Part shown: in pieces, positions 53,100-63,765 of the stretch
How the letters are laid out: the number at the start of each line of letters is the position of its first letter
Numbering within the stretch: position 1 is the stretch's first letter
Source: Plecoglossus altivelis
Lineage: Eukaryota > Chordata > Actinopteri > Osmeriformes > Plecoglossidae
Length of the DNA stretch: 64,000 bases
Reading direction: 5' to 3'
NCBI GenBank assembly: GCA_036571765.1
Contig: BROE01000019.1
Coordinates: forward strand, 1,349,836-1,413,835
Made by a program: the position numbers and the translations under genes
Notes under the pieces: generated by a model
The model's input: the letters and a program-made list of their open reading frames with translations, nothing else
Told to the model about the DNA's origin: nothing
Database searches by the model: none

Positions 53100-53285
53100 A
53101 AATCTCACCTTTTCACATGGCGGAGTGTTTAAATAAAGAAATAAGAAAGCTTGTGAAACCCCTGCAGTTTCCTTTTTCACTTCTCTGAAGAACCCTGCTT
53201 TCCACCGGCCCCTAGAAATGGCATTAATTGCTTGAGAGAGGAAAGTAATTATCTCAGGTAATTAATACCCTGGTAGGAGAGAGAA
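53100..53285. promoter_or_regulatory. Homeodomain-site cluster in a conserved-element candidate
   Basis: Three TAAT/ATTA elements sit within 45 bp: CATTAATTGC at about 53222, GTAATTATC (TAATTA 53246-53251) and GGTAATTAATACC (TAATTA 53259-53264). The two TAATTA cores are 13 bp apart, close to one helical turn. Surrounding DNA is unique and noncoding. Confidence 0.4.
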
Positions 53286-53825
53286 ACCAGACAAGCGTTC
53301 TCTGTACCCTGGGGTGCGAGGGAGTTCGGGGGGAGGGAGAGGGAGGGCAGAGAAGAGTTTTTTGCCTTTAATGTGTTTTAATTGGAGGGGCAGGGCCCTC
53401 AAGGCAAGGGTAACACACACACACACAGACACACATAGGTAAATGAATAAACACACAGACAAGGAGACACTTACATCAGAGCTTGGAATAAGAGGACAAC
53501 TGAAGTTTATATATTCCTCCCCCCCTTCCCATTATACATAATTGATGTGTTATGAACATAGACGATGCTGGACACAGACGTGTGTCGGACAGTTATGCGT
53601 CCAGAGCGCCACCTACGGCCAAGCACCTTTCTCATCCCCACCTTTCTCCAGTCATGTCCTTGACCGCCTAACCAACGAAAGTTTGAAGGGCGATCTGAAG
53701 GTCGAAGGTGATTGTAACGGCGGCCGTGGTTTCCCGCAGTGTTTCTTTAGAGCATAATAGGATGTGCCAGTCAAACAGCAGGAGGCTGTTACTCTGCTGG
53801 GACTGAAGAGAGGGGATACTGTAAA

Positions 53826-53994
53826 CACACACACACACTTACACACACACTAACACACACACCAGCAAACACGCGCACTAACAAACACACAGTCACGTAC
53901 ACACATACACACTCCAATGCAGGAATTTGCAGACACACAAACATACATCCTCGAAAACACACACACACATAAACAGAATGTCCAAACACGCAAA

Positions 53995-54025
<31 letters not shown>

Positions 54026-54035
54026 CTAACACACA
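53826..54035. repeat. (CA)n cluster
   Basis: Several CA blocks, the cleanest at 54003-54026. Long Cys/Val frames on the minus strand are artefacts. Confidence 0.92.
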
Positions 54036-54049
54036 TCCATAAAAAATGC

Positions 54050-54520
54050 ATGCCAAAACAGCAGATAACAGATTTAATCACGTTCGCAGTAGCCAAAGCC
54101 TGACGAAGCGCTGTTTTGTCCTGTCAGACACGCTTTGATCTGCATATTTTCATAAATTGCATAACCAATTGCTGTTATTTTGCTCTCTTTCTCAAATGAT
54201 GATTTACGGTACGGCGCACACTTTAAAGGGGATGTTTTCGCCGCCCGAGCACCCATAGATCAACTCTGGCCGCTGCGCCATTACATTCGCATCAGGTGCG
54301 CGTCCTGTCGGAATTCACAAACAGCGCTTTTTCTCTCTGTATTTACGCGTGGAAAAATTAAAGCTTTCCCCGAGCATTGCTCATTTTCTCTTTTCTCCAG
54401 CGCGGGATAGAAGCCATGATTTATTCATTTCCCCCTGTTTTCCTCCCTGTCTCGTTCTCAGCCTGAGTTGACTATTTTAATCAATATTGAGATAAGCAGA
54501 AATAGCGCTTTGTAAATTAT
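54050..54520. promoter_or_regulatory. Strong conserved-noncoding-element candidate
   Basis: About 470 bp of unique DNA. TTTGATCTGCATATTTTCATAAATTGCATAACCAATTGC at 54135-54173 holds repeated POU-like TGCATA cores and CAATTG. TTAATCAATATTGAG lies near 54478-54492. No open frame with a recognisable protein; bounded by CA repeats on the left and a 32-C run on the right. Confidence 0.4.
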
Positions 54521-54521
54521 A

Positions 54522-54524
<3 letters not shown>

Positions 54525-54556
<32 letters not shown>

Positions 54557-54570
54557 ACCACCCCCCGCCC
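54525..54570. repeat. Poly(C) run of 32 bases
   Basis: An uninterrupted C run at 54525-54556, then CACCACCCCCCGCCC. The longest homopolymer in the window. Exact length in an assembly is unreliable. Confidence 0.95.
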
Positions 54571-54960
54571 TTGCCATATTGAATGCGATGGTGTGCGCGT
54601 GTTTGTGTGCGCGAAGCTATTTAGATTTTTGGATATTAACCAAAGTGAGAGTACTCTACTTGTTTGTGCCGGGGTATTAGTGCTTGCTGGTCATGTGTTC
54701 CTGTGGATGTCTTTGGAGGGAGATGTGTTTGTGTGTGTTCGTGTGCATGGGCTGGTGGTGCAGTTTATTGTGAAGATGTGTTTACATGCGTGGAAGGGTG
54801 TTCTTTATGATTATGTGTGTGTGTGTGTGTACAATGCGCGTGCATGCGGGTCTTTGTGCAAGTGTGGGTAGGCCTTTGTACTTGTGTGTAGGGAGAGGGG
54901 GCTGTGTGCGTTTGTATGCATGTGTGTGTGTGTTTGTGTGTGTGTGTGGGGGGGGGGTTA
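54571..54960. repeat. GT-rich region ending in (GT)n and a G run
   Basis: Loose TGTGTG-rich sequence, clean (GT)n at 54816-54831 and 54921-54946, then an eight- to nine-G run. Confidence 0.8.
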
Positions 54961-55161
54961 TTCACATTCAAGTATGATGATCCCTCCACAATGTCAGCGA
55001 AGGGAGATCAAATTTAATTTCTTATCCTGACAATATCTAGATGACAATCATGCTGGCCATGCAAGCCGTAGGTTGTGTAGTTTGGATTGTCAACAACAAG
55101 CTCAGCATAATATTAGTGTGTTTACACACCATACCGCCACACATAATAAACACCCACCCAC

Positions 55162-55189
55162 TACACACACACACACACACACACACATT
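55162..55189. repeat. (CA)n microsatellite
   Basis: About 14 perfect CA units. Confidence 0.95.
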
Positions 55190-56070
55190 ATTCTCATTAA
55201 ATCATTCGACCATTTAGCGTAAAGAGAGTTTGTGTAAAGCAGTGTAGCCACCACGTAGCACAACGAAACGCAGCGTGCTCTACTGGGTTTGTCAAGGGCA
55301 ACTGCGTCACCGTCACATTTCAACCTCTAGGGGGAGTTCAGCTACGTTCGTGTGCTCATTGGTAGGATGGTCAGGTTTAAAACATGATACCATACCCACG
55401 TACTTTTAATTGGCTCCAAATGCTACAATTCCAAACAAATGATTCACTTTTAACAGGTACATTCCAAAAGAACTGTGGTCCACTGGCCGAGAGCTTGAAT
55501 TGCGTGAGAAATGATGGAAGGCATTATCTTATTCAGTTATGATGCAACAAGGCAGAAATTCCATTCAAAGCTGCTACATTAGTCATTTCCAATCTATACT
55601 TTCTTAGCTTTCTGAATATTAAGCTTTGAATCTTCCCAGTGAGTGCTCAGATGAGACGCTTTAGTCAGAATGGTAAATGTATGTTATGGTGTCTAGCTAG
55701 GTAACCAATACTGTTCATTTCACTTGTCGATAGTGAAAATTGCTTCAATTAAAGTGGTGAAAGTCAAGAGACAATATTCCTTATTGTCTTGAAATCTTAT
55801 TTTTTTCCCCTCACAAACTCAGGCAATATAATCTTTGCTGATTCACACATTTTTTACATATACAGTTGCTTACTTTCCCCTATAATTGAACCATGTCCGT
55901 TTGATCTCTTAAAGTAGTGCTGAGTGGCAAGTGTTGCTAAGTTAGAGGGACGTGTGGTCTCTGAAAACCCCAACTATTCAAGATCGAGCTAGCAGTTAGC
56001 AAGCTAGCTTTGAACGCATAGAGCCCACCCTTGCTTCAGAGGTGTTTACAAAGCCACATATATCTATCAC
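55190..56070. other. Unique AT-rich stretch without a gene call
   Basis: About 880 bp of AT-rich non-repetitive DNA with almost no long open frame on either strand. No RNA gene or transposon end recognised. Confidence 0.5.
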
Positions 56071-56076
56071 ACATGA

Positions 56077-56128
56077 ACACACACACACACACACACACAC
56101 ACAGGGCAGAACACACACACACACACAG
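56077..56128. repeat. (CA)n microsatellite
   Basis: Two CA blocks around a GGGCAGA interruption. Confidence 0.93.
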
Positions 56129-56768
56129 AGGAGTCTAAGCACCGGGAGGAGAAACATGTTACTGGTATTGACGTCTTGATGTTGGTAATGTAAGGTAGCT
56201 GTACAATGATGTTGTGATGTTGTCATCATCTACGTGACTGAGTGCAGAGATGTGCAAATATAGATCGACAGATAGGAAAGACATTCTGTCATTGCATTCG
56301 GCCCTAATGCAATGATTGGTCGATAATAATTTTGTCCTGTACGTTACACAGAAGATACGTGTTTGAGTTTTACATTTAGACCAGTTGAAATATCGATCGC
56401 TCTCAGGATGTGAGGAGACTTTCAGCCAGTATACCAACAAACGTTTCCGGAAAATCTTTGCACCTCCCATCTTGAAATGTATGGATTAAGATTCACAAAT
56501 GACGGCTTGACGGTTGCAGTGCCAACAGCCAAGTCTCTGGGAATTGGCGCCAACACTGCTAAAATCGCTACCGCGGGCTAGCATCGCGAAACAGAATGCT
56601 ACGTAGCATAGCTGAACGTGCCATGGACGGTCCGAAGATCGTTTTATAGCTTGTTCAGGTGGAACTGTCTGTAAGATGCTGACATCTGTGCCATGTGTGT
56701 GCGTTCGTGTGTGTTTCGTGTGCTGATCATGCAATAGGGGTTACTGATTCAGTCATCAAATCCTCCCA

Positions 56769-57041
56769 ATGATCAGAGGTGTGTCTGAGCCTGTCTCCTT
56801 TAACCACACAATGGCCTCCTCTTCTCCTCATCTGGTCCAGCCATGGCAGGGTTTGATCTTAATCCTTGGCTTGCTGAGTTCCTTTGTCGACTGTTGTTGG
56901 GATGGAAAAAAGACCTATTTGGTTGAATTCATTTTGAATGGAGGTACTCCAAACAGCGTGGCGTATTTGCAGATGTCTGTTATTCTGCGTCTCTGTTTGG
57001 ATTCACTTGCGTTATCTCATGAGAGGCCCAGTTCTTACTGA
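56769..57041 (+). other. 90-codon open frame of unknown significance
   Basis: Unique-sequence frame with a hydrophobic stretch (QGLILILGLLSSFVDCCW, about residues 27-44) that could be a membrane segment. No recognised family, no splice-bounded neighbours. An overlapping frame (56938-57153) is equally open, so chance is likely. Confidence 0.12.
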
Positions 57042-57265
57042 ACGCCATCTTTCTGTAACTGCAGAACGCCAGTCAAACGCAAACGTATTGAGGTTGCACC
57101 CCTGCATGCAAGTCATCCAGCGAATGGACAAGCAGTTCGAGATGGCAGGTTAGCTCAGAGACGACCTGTTTTCCTGCCAACCCGAATCCTACATCTTTTA
57201 AGATTTCGTCGTTGTTTGCATCGAGCCTAATCTAGAGCCAAAAGCAATGTTCTGTACAAACCATC

Positions 57266-57330
57266 GAGGGATATGTATAGCTCAGCGGTAGAACGTTTAA
57301 CTGTCCCTCCATCAGTTTGAAGCTCCCCTC
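57266..57330 (+). mobile_element. tRNA-Cys-like relic (decayed tRNA pseudogene or SINE head)
   Basis: GTATAGCTCAGCGGTAGAAC and then GTTTAACTG at 57275-57303 closely follow the D-arm and anticodon-stem start of eukaryotic tRNA-Cys. TAGCTCAGCGG (57278-57288) is a polymerase III A-box match, and AGTTTGAAGCTCC (57314-57326) is a degenerate B box. The anticodon loop is missing and the boxes are about 8 nt too close, so it is not a working tRNA. Confidence 0.55.
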
Positions 57331-58655
57331 TCTGCTACTCACCTCTCAATCACTGCCGACCTTTTGGTGTGCTACCTCTCTCTTCAGACTCTGCCAAGGC
57401 TAATCACGTTACCTGCGGGGCACCATTTAGTTAGCAGACAATGCTCTGGGTCAAAAGTATACCGTCAAATCCGTTTCTCCACAACAACATCCTTCACCAT
57501 GTGAATGCTCCACTCCAGAATGTTCCGTTCCTCTGTCCCACAGAGTAAGTAGTCCTAGATAAGAACTGAATGATTACAAAACTCATGATACATTTGTGGC
57601 GCTGCTATTTTGATGACGAACGCTGCAGTTTTTTGCTAGCAGAATCTGCGGGAAAGGTTTTGCTTTCTCGCGGACGATTTAAAGGGTGCTGTTGAAGACC
57701 ATGTAATTTGTGTAACATGGAAGACCGTGTTGAAAATGCCCAAAACAATATTCCAATTGACCGAGGTAGTATTCTATTAGCATTACACGATAACACTCAC
57801 ATCTGTCATGTAAAGACTGGATCCCCCCTCAGGATGTATTTTGGATGAATATTAAAGGGTTGTAGACGTCAAAGTAAGACATCAATATAACATCAGAAAA
57901 ATGAATCTTTCGTTACATCAAAATAATATAATATTAGTGAACGCAAGTAGCTATTTATAAGAGTATGCATGCTTTGCCATCAAAAAACGTCCTTTTATTT
58001 GATCTCAGCAAAAGTTAAGTCACGTTATAATATATATTCTAGAATGTTGCTCCGGTAGCAGTTTCCCCTGTAGGATGACTCATTGTTTTAAAAGGTGTCT
58101 ATGATTGGGCATTTTAGAATACATCACCTTAAATGGATTCAGAACAAGATATGAAAAACACAAAACAAAAGGGGAAATCGAGGGCATTTGCAAAATGGCC
58201 ACGTAGGACCAAAGCTACAGAAGTCTGATCTTCGCTGAAGGCACAGACAAGGTCTAGTTCAGGGGTGGGAGGGGTGAAGAATGTACTCCTGCTCGAGAAA
58301 ATCTCTCCTTTCTTCTCCAAAGAGGACAGGCTGACAAGAAAGGAAACAAACTTGAAAGGTAATTAGGAGAATCAAGCCTTCATTGGTAGAAGGTTGATAT
58401 CCCAGCCTCCTCACGCCTGATTCAGTCATGAATCACTCTGGTCCAGGAAGCCTCCGGCTCCGCTAAAGCACATCTTAGCTGGTTGCTAATAATTTGTGAG
58501 GGAACTTTTTAAATAATTAACGTTTTTTCATTTTATTTACAGAAGTACATGAAAGTTAGCGTCGTGATTATGCCATGCAGATTTGATGGGGGGTGTCTGT
58601 GTTTTTCTCGTTTCTGCTGTTTGCTCAGCACTGGAATAGGGGGCAGAGCAGGGAG
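57331..58655. other. Unique AT-rich stretch without a gene call
   Basis: About 1.3 kb of unique DNA. The 58380-58570 part (CTGGTTGCTAATAATTTG, AATAATTAACG) is enhancer-like. No coding block recognised. Confidence 0.4.
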
Positions 58656-58740
58656 GGGGTCGAGGGCAGGAGTGGTGAGGGGGGTGGTGGTGGTGGTGGT
58701 GGGGGAGTTGGGGGTGGCTGTGCCCTGGTTGGCCAGCTCT
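58656..58740. repeat. (GGT)n and G-rich patch
   Basis: GTGGTGGTGGTGGTGGTGGGGG at about 58685-58705 within G-rich sequence; G-quadruplex-prone. Confidence 0.9.
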
Positions 58741-59895
58741 TCCTGGCTGTACAAAATAGGGTCTGTGTTGGCAGAGGGAGGCCGGCTACACACACACCAA
58801 CACCACCAGGCGCAGGCGCAGACTCCTGGTTAAAGGGATTAGCTGCCACAAGCCTTTGTTCCTCCCAAAACTGCTGACTCCTTCCAAAAATCTGTGCGCG
58901 TGTCCGACATTGTGAGCATGTCGCCGTAAGCAGGTGTGTTTGCCTGTTTCTGTCACGCCGTACACGAGACATTGCATTCAAGGTGGTGTCTTTTTCTTAG
59001 CCGTGTTAAAGAGCGTGCGTGGGGATGTGTGTGTGTGTGTGCATGCGCGCACACAAGGATCTCCATGCATTGGAAAGGAGGCAGTTGTTGGGTACTGCTA
59101 GCTCGGCCTACAGGTGCGATGATAACGTTTGTTCTATCACACTCCCAGGCAGCGTCACAGATTAGCTGCTGCTGTTCAAGGCCAAACAAGCTGCTTTTCC
59201 ACGCTGGGAATATTTAGTCTTGGCTGCATTTTAAAGACGTACTTTGAATCTTGGCATCCGCAGCGAGAAAGGGAGGGAACGTTCATTTGTTTGTCTGGGA
59301 ACAGAGGAAAAGGCGCAAACAGAATCATGTTTGGAGGTGTTCATCCTCCTCTAGTTTCAGGTCTGGAGAACATAGGCACGCCCCCAGTGACTTGTGATGA
59401 GGTACTGAGCAGTTAAAGCCGATCAATATCAATGCACTTTGGCGTTAAAGACAGCGGCGATGATGCGTGTGCAAAAGTTTACGATGTCATATGTGAGAAC
59501 ACGTATGCATGCGTTTGTGTGCCGGCATGTGGGAAAAGGCACATGCGAGCATGAATGTATGTAAATAAGCACTCACGTTTACACGTGTGTGAGTGTGCCA
59601 ATATGTATGTGTGTATCCCCAGGGGAATAGTAAACAATAGAGGGCAGCAAAAGACGATTCTTTTACAACGAGCTCAGATGAGTCATCAGGGAACATGGGT
59701 CACCCAGGCATGGTAAACTTTACGACGTTGCATGTGCGCGCGCGCGAATGTGTGTAGCCGTGCATGCCGCACAGTAACTGGTGAGTCCTCCTTTCTTCCA
59801 GTGTTAATGGGTCCTGGGTCGAACAGCATAAGATAGGGGAGGGAGGAGAGGGGGGAGGGAAAGGGCAATGAGGTTAGGCGAATTGGTGAGCCGGC
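58741..59895. other. Unique stretch without a gene call
   Basis: Short GT runs at 59026-59042 and CGCGCGCG at about 59738-59745. No gene recognised. Minus-strand Pro-rich frames near 58600-58980 follow from the GGT array. Confidence 0.35.
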
Positions 59896-59896
59896 G

Positions 59897-59975
59897 AGTG
59901 TGTGTGTGTGTGCTGTATGTGGGGGGGGGTGGGGGGGGGGGCTGGAGTAGGGTGGGGGGGTAGCGGGTAGGGGTG
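59897..59975. repeat. (GT)n and G-rich runs
   Basis: GTGTGTGTGTGTG at 59899-59911, then GGGGGGGGG and GTGGGGGGGGGGG runs to about 59970. Confidence 0.92.
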
Positions 59976-59994
59976 GTTGGGTCTGCACTTTACC

Positions 59995-60650
59995 TTCACT
60001 CTCTCTCTCTGCGTCTCTTCTTCGCTCCCATCACCCCCCTCCCCCCCTCCCCCCCCATCACTCTCGACTCTATCAGGGCAGTGTGTTATGTCTCTATCAT
60101 CAGAGCTACAGTAACTGCCTGTCCGCTGATAACTGTAATCTGCTCAGTGGATCTCTGTTCACCGGGTGAATCTGGGGAAACAGATATCACTCTCCATCAC
60201 TCCTGTGGCCTTCTTCCATTTCTGTCTCTCTCTCTCGTCCTCTCTCTCTCTTTCTCCCTTGTCTGCCTCGTGCTCGCTTTACCTCGACTGCCTTCCTCTC
60301 TCCCTCTCGCCCTCCCTTTTGTTCCAGCTCAAGCTCGCTCTCTCCTGTCCCGGATCTCTCTCCGCTTCTTCCTGGCTTGTTCTCGCTCTCTCTCTCAACT
60401 CTTTTGGTCTTCCTTGTGTCTGGTACGTTTCTCTCCCTCCCTCGCTCCCTCCCTTTTTCTCTCTCTCTCTTTCTCGACATCAAGACTTCTGTCCTCTTTC
60501 ATATCCTACTCTGTTCTCGGTCTTGCTCATATGAGGTTGGGGACTTAACTCTCTTTCGCTCCATCTCTCTCTCTCTCCCTCTCTCTTGCTCCCTGTCGTG
60601 CGCTCTCTCTTTCCATCTCTCTCTCCAGCTGCTCTCCCTGCGGGGCCCTG
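59995..60650. repeat. Polypyrimidine CT/CCT tract
   Basis: CT-biased for most of 650 bp with a unique insert at 60060-60200. Leu/Ser frames on the plus strand and Arg/Glu frames on the minus strand are artefacts. Confidence 0.85.
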
Positions 60651-60819
60651 GGCGGAAAAATAAGGAGATGAAAAAGATGTATAACAAGACCAGAGACAGC
60701 TGATACACTGCCGAGAAAGACAGAGAGAGAAAGGGTGGGAGGGAGAGAGAGATTTTACAAGTCTTGATGAACCTGCAGAGCGTTGCTATGGCAATGTTCG
60801 CCTCCCCCATCCCACCAAA

Positions 60820-60945
60820 CACCCCCCCCCCCATTCTCAATGTAACACACAGAGGTACTCATGCACGCGGTTTGTACAGACACACACCCACGTGCTATTT
60901 GTGGGTTGTTGTTGTTGTTGGGGGGGGGGGTTTGGGGGGGTTATT
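60820..60945. repeat. C-run, (GTT)n and G runs
   Basis: CCCCCCCCCC at about 60822-60832, then GTTGTTGTTGTTGTTGG at 60906-60921 and GGGGGGGGGG plus GGGGGGG to 60939. Confidence 0.88.
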
Positions 60946-61129
60946 CCCTCTTCCTCTGAGCGTCAGCAAGACTCAGGTCTTTTCGAATCGGTGCCAAGGC
61001 GAGGGGGAGCGAGGCAAAGTTGTCATGCTCGCCCACCGTGGGTTGTATGATTGGTGTGTGGTGAGCATGTGTGCGAGTGTGTGTCTGAAAGCTCCCCACC
61101 CGATGTGGATTGTAAACGCTGTGAGACCT

Positions 61130-61350
61130 ATTTCTGTGTGTGTGTGTGTGCGGGTACCACTTACTCACTGGATTGTAAACTCTGTCAGACCTATTTGTGT
61201 GTGTGTGTGTGTGTGTGTATGTGTAAGTGAGAGAGTGTGCAAGACAGTGGGAGAGAGTGGGAGAGAGAGACAGGAGAGTCATCATGCTTACCCTCTTTCT
61301 GCTGCAAGTTTGAGTACAGGTGAGTGTGTGTGTGTGTGTGTGTGTTTGGG
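61130..61350. repeat. Three (GT)n blocks in duplicated context
   Basis: GT arrays at 61136-61151, 61195-61219 and 61324-61347. The first two are preceded by near-identical phrases (GGATTGTAAACGCTGTGAGACCTATTT and GGATTGTAAACTCTGTCAGACCTATTT), i.e. a tandem duplication of about 62 bp. Confidence 0.9.
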
Positions 61351-61674
61351 ACATGTGCATGCTTAAAGCCAATCAGGTCTTGTAGATGACCCCAAGCATT
61401 GCCTTGGGTCAACCAATCAGAACTGCCCAAGGTTGGGCAAGGCTTCTACTTTGCGGTAAGCGAATTCACCTGTTCGCCAACATAACGCACGCAACACCTG
61501 ACGACAAGAGGACGAGTGTGTGGTCCGTATAGAGATAGGGAGACCTGGTCCTGGGTCGGGTGAGCGAAGGAGAGTCCACGTTGAGGTGAATGGAGGCGAA
61601 GTGCCGACTCGAACGGGGGATGGATTGGAAGAGAAAAGCTTTACCTTGTTCGTCATTCATTAGAAACAACATCG

Positions 61675-61830
61675 ATAGTTTCACTCTCGCCCCCTCACTC
61701 TCTCTCTGGCTCTCTAGTTCTATTTCCCTGGCATTCCCTTTTTTCGCATTATCTCTCATTCTCTCAATCTGGCTCTCCCCCTCCCTCCCTGCCCCTCTCT
61801 CTCCTTCTCTCTCTCCCTCACTGTAGCTGT
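61675..61830. repeat. CT-rich tract
   Basis: Interrupted CT/CCT sequence with (CTCCC) patches. Confidence 0.8.
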
Positions 61831-61929
61831 GACTAGCTGTGACCAGGTGCTTACCAAACGGGGTAAAATCCTTCTTTACACTGAGTATCAGTCGGCTCCT
61901 TTCACCATGCCAGCCCAATTATCCCTCTA

Positions 61930-62015
61930 TCCTGCCTCTCTCTCTCTCTCGGTCTCTCTCTCAGTCTTTCTCTTTAGGTCTCTCTCTCTCTCTCTTCCTC
62001 CCTCTGTTCCCGCCT
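61930..62015. repeat. (CT)n microsatellite, interrupted
   Basis: CTCTCTCTCTC blocks separated by GGTCTCTCTCTCAG. Confidence 0.88.
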
Positions 62016-62880
62016 GTTCAGCAGTGCGTGTGTTTTTTTTCCTCCGCACGCCGTCGCTTGTGTGTATTCTCGTGTGTGGGCCTGCGCGCGTGCGTGTGGG
62101 TAAACTCTGGATGCCCTCCGTGTGCCGCCCACGTCCACAAGAGGGGGAGGAAGCGGCTCGCCCGCCCCTACTGTCTCACCGCCGCTGAGGCGCTCCAACA
62201 CGCCGAGGAGGAGGAATGGGAAGTCCGAACACAATACCACCGTCCCTCCGACGCGACCGGCAATTCTGTGTGCGAGGCAAGAATATAATTGGTTCTGTTG
62301 AGGTTGGGGGAGAGAATACGAGGGTTTGTTTGTTTTGAAAGTCTTGCTGGTTGGTGTCTTCAGGAGGATCTGCTCAGAACGTAAACCAAACATCAATACA
62401 AACCATTTATCATCCAGGTGACATTTGCAGTAGAAGATATTCAATCAAAATAATAGAAACACAGGAAAGGACAATAAAGAGTGAGTCGGCTTATTACCAG
62501 AAAGGAGGCGTTTTGAAAGACGTCCGTCCAACCTGAATGCGATTTTTATGTTGTTCTACATCCTAGTCAGTATTCATTTGGAAGATGAGTCCAACTGCTC
62601 TTATTCCATCCATGTTCAGCTGCCAATTTGTGGCGGGCAACACAAACAAAGTCTGTTGTCCAAACTGTAAACAAACCTGGCTCCCCTTATGACTATGAAA
62701 CAGAAGCCCCTGAAAGCATACATCCAAAATAGTTTTCCGTCCAAACAAACATTTCACACGAGAAAGCTCCCCCCCCCAAATTAGCAGCCCATGTAATCGC
62801 AAAGAGTGTCACGTCTGCAAAAAGAGCCACAACACCATCTCGGCAGCGATATAACAGGATTTAGGACCGTTGGGTCCTAA
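62016..62880. other. Unique stretch, CpG-bearing at 62040-62280
   Basis: CpG-dense sequence at 62045-62280. A plus-strand frame ends there in TAAEALQHAEEEEWEVRTQY and a few more residues before a TAA at about 62286-62288. It starts inside the CT array, so its beginning is artefactual; the last 50 residues are not low complexity but are unrecognised. The rest, to 62880, is unique AT-rich DNA. Confidence 0.25.
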
Positions 62881-62895
62881 CCCCCCCCCCCTCCA
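62881..62895. repeat. C run
   Basis: Eleven to twelve consecutive C residues followed by TCCACCC. Confidence 0.85.
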
Positions 62896-63014
62896 CCCAC
62901 TCAGTTGATCACAAAGGTGTGGAAGGAACAGAGGGAAGCATAGGCCCTGTGGTCGCCACCTGTCCGACGTCCTTCCTGTAAGGACTACAGAAGCCCGCAG
63001 GGACAGTCAGCACT

Positions 63015-63392
63015 TTGGCCGAGCGATCAGAGGAATGGAGGGAAGGATGGGAGGGGAGGGAAGGGAAGGGGAAGGGGAGGGGGGCTAGCATCAATCTCTC
63101 TCTTCCTCTCGAAAAAAAAAAAGAAAAAAGAAAACCTGTTGTGGGCTTCTTTGACTTTGCGGCATCGACCAGGAGGATGGCGCCGAGGCGTGGAAGTGAA
63201 AACAAGCTCCAGACGGCGACAGGAAGAAAAGAGGAGCGGAGAAGAGAGACGAGGAGAGAAAGGAGCGATTTGCTGACTCCGAGCGGCGGGCGAGACTCAT
63301 TTCATTGTGGTTTCTCGAGCAAAGGCAGAGAGCAAAGGAGGGCCCAGGAGATTTATGACCGGACTCGCTGTCCTCCCCTGCCCCAGTGCTGA
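63015..63392 (+). other. 125-codon open frame in GC/purine-rich DNA
   Basis: A Glu/Arg/Lys-rich start comes from the GGGA purine repeat at 63035-63080 and an A-run at 63111-63135. The downstream part (MAPRRGSENKLQTATGRKEE onward) is CpG-bearing and not repetitive. Not recognised, no splice donor seen. Considered more likely non-coding. Confidence 0.12.
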
Positions 63393-63419
63393 AGCAAGTC
63401 CCCCGCTTTGAAATCGAAA

Positions 63420-63595
63420 GTCTCTCTCTCACCCTCTCTTTCTCATTCTACCCCTCACTCTCTCTCCTCTTCCTCCTCCCTCCTCTCTTTCTCTCCCCTG
63501 CCCCCGTCACTCTCCCTCTGCCCCCCCCGCTCTTTGCTCCCCCCTCCTCCTCCTCACTCTCCACCCCCCCATCCCCTCTCTCTGTCCCTCCGAGG
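63420..63595. repeat. Polypyrimidine CT/CCT/C-run tract
   Basis: CT arrays, CTCCTCC units and CCCCCCC runs on the plus strand. Confidence 0.88.
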
Positions 63596-63604
63596 GATCT
63601 GAAG

Positions 63605-63765
63605 GGGGGAGATGGAGAGAAGGAGCAGAGGAATGAGGATGAAGATAGAGAGAGAGAAAGAGAGAGATCTTGCAAACGTCTAAAATAACAAGTGGACCCA
63701 AGGAGAGGGGGAGGCATGTCTGGTTGTGTTTTGGGGGTGGGGGGGGGGGGCGGTGATGGGGTTGG
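63605..63765. repeat. Purine tract and G runs
   Basis: (GA)n at about 63646-63668 and a ten-G run near 63741-63750. Pyrimidine-to-purine strand switch within 30 bp of the previous tract. Confidence 0.85.

Noticed and set aside
56596..56609. Perfect 14-bp palindrome ATGCTACGTAGCAT
   Set aside because: A single short palindrome of this length is plausible by chance in 64 kb; no supporting context.
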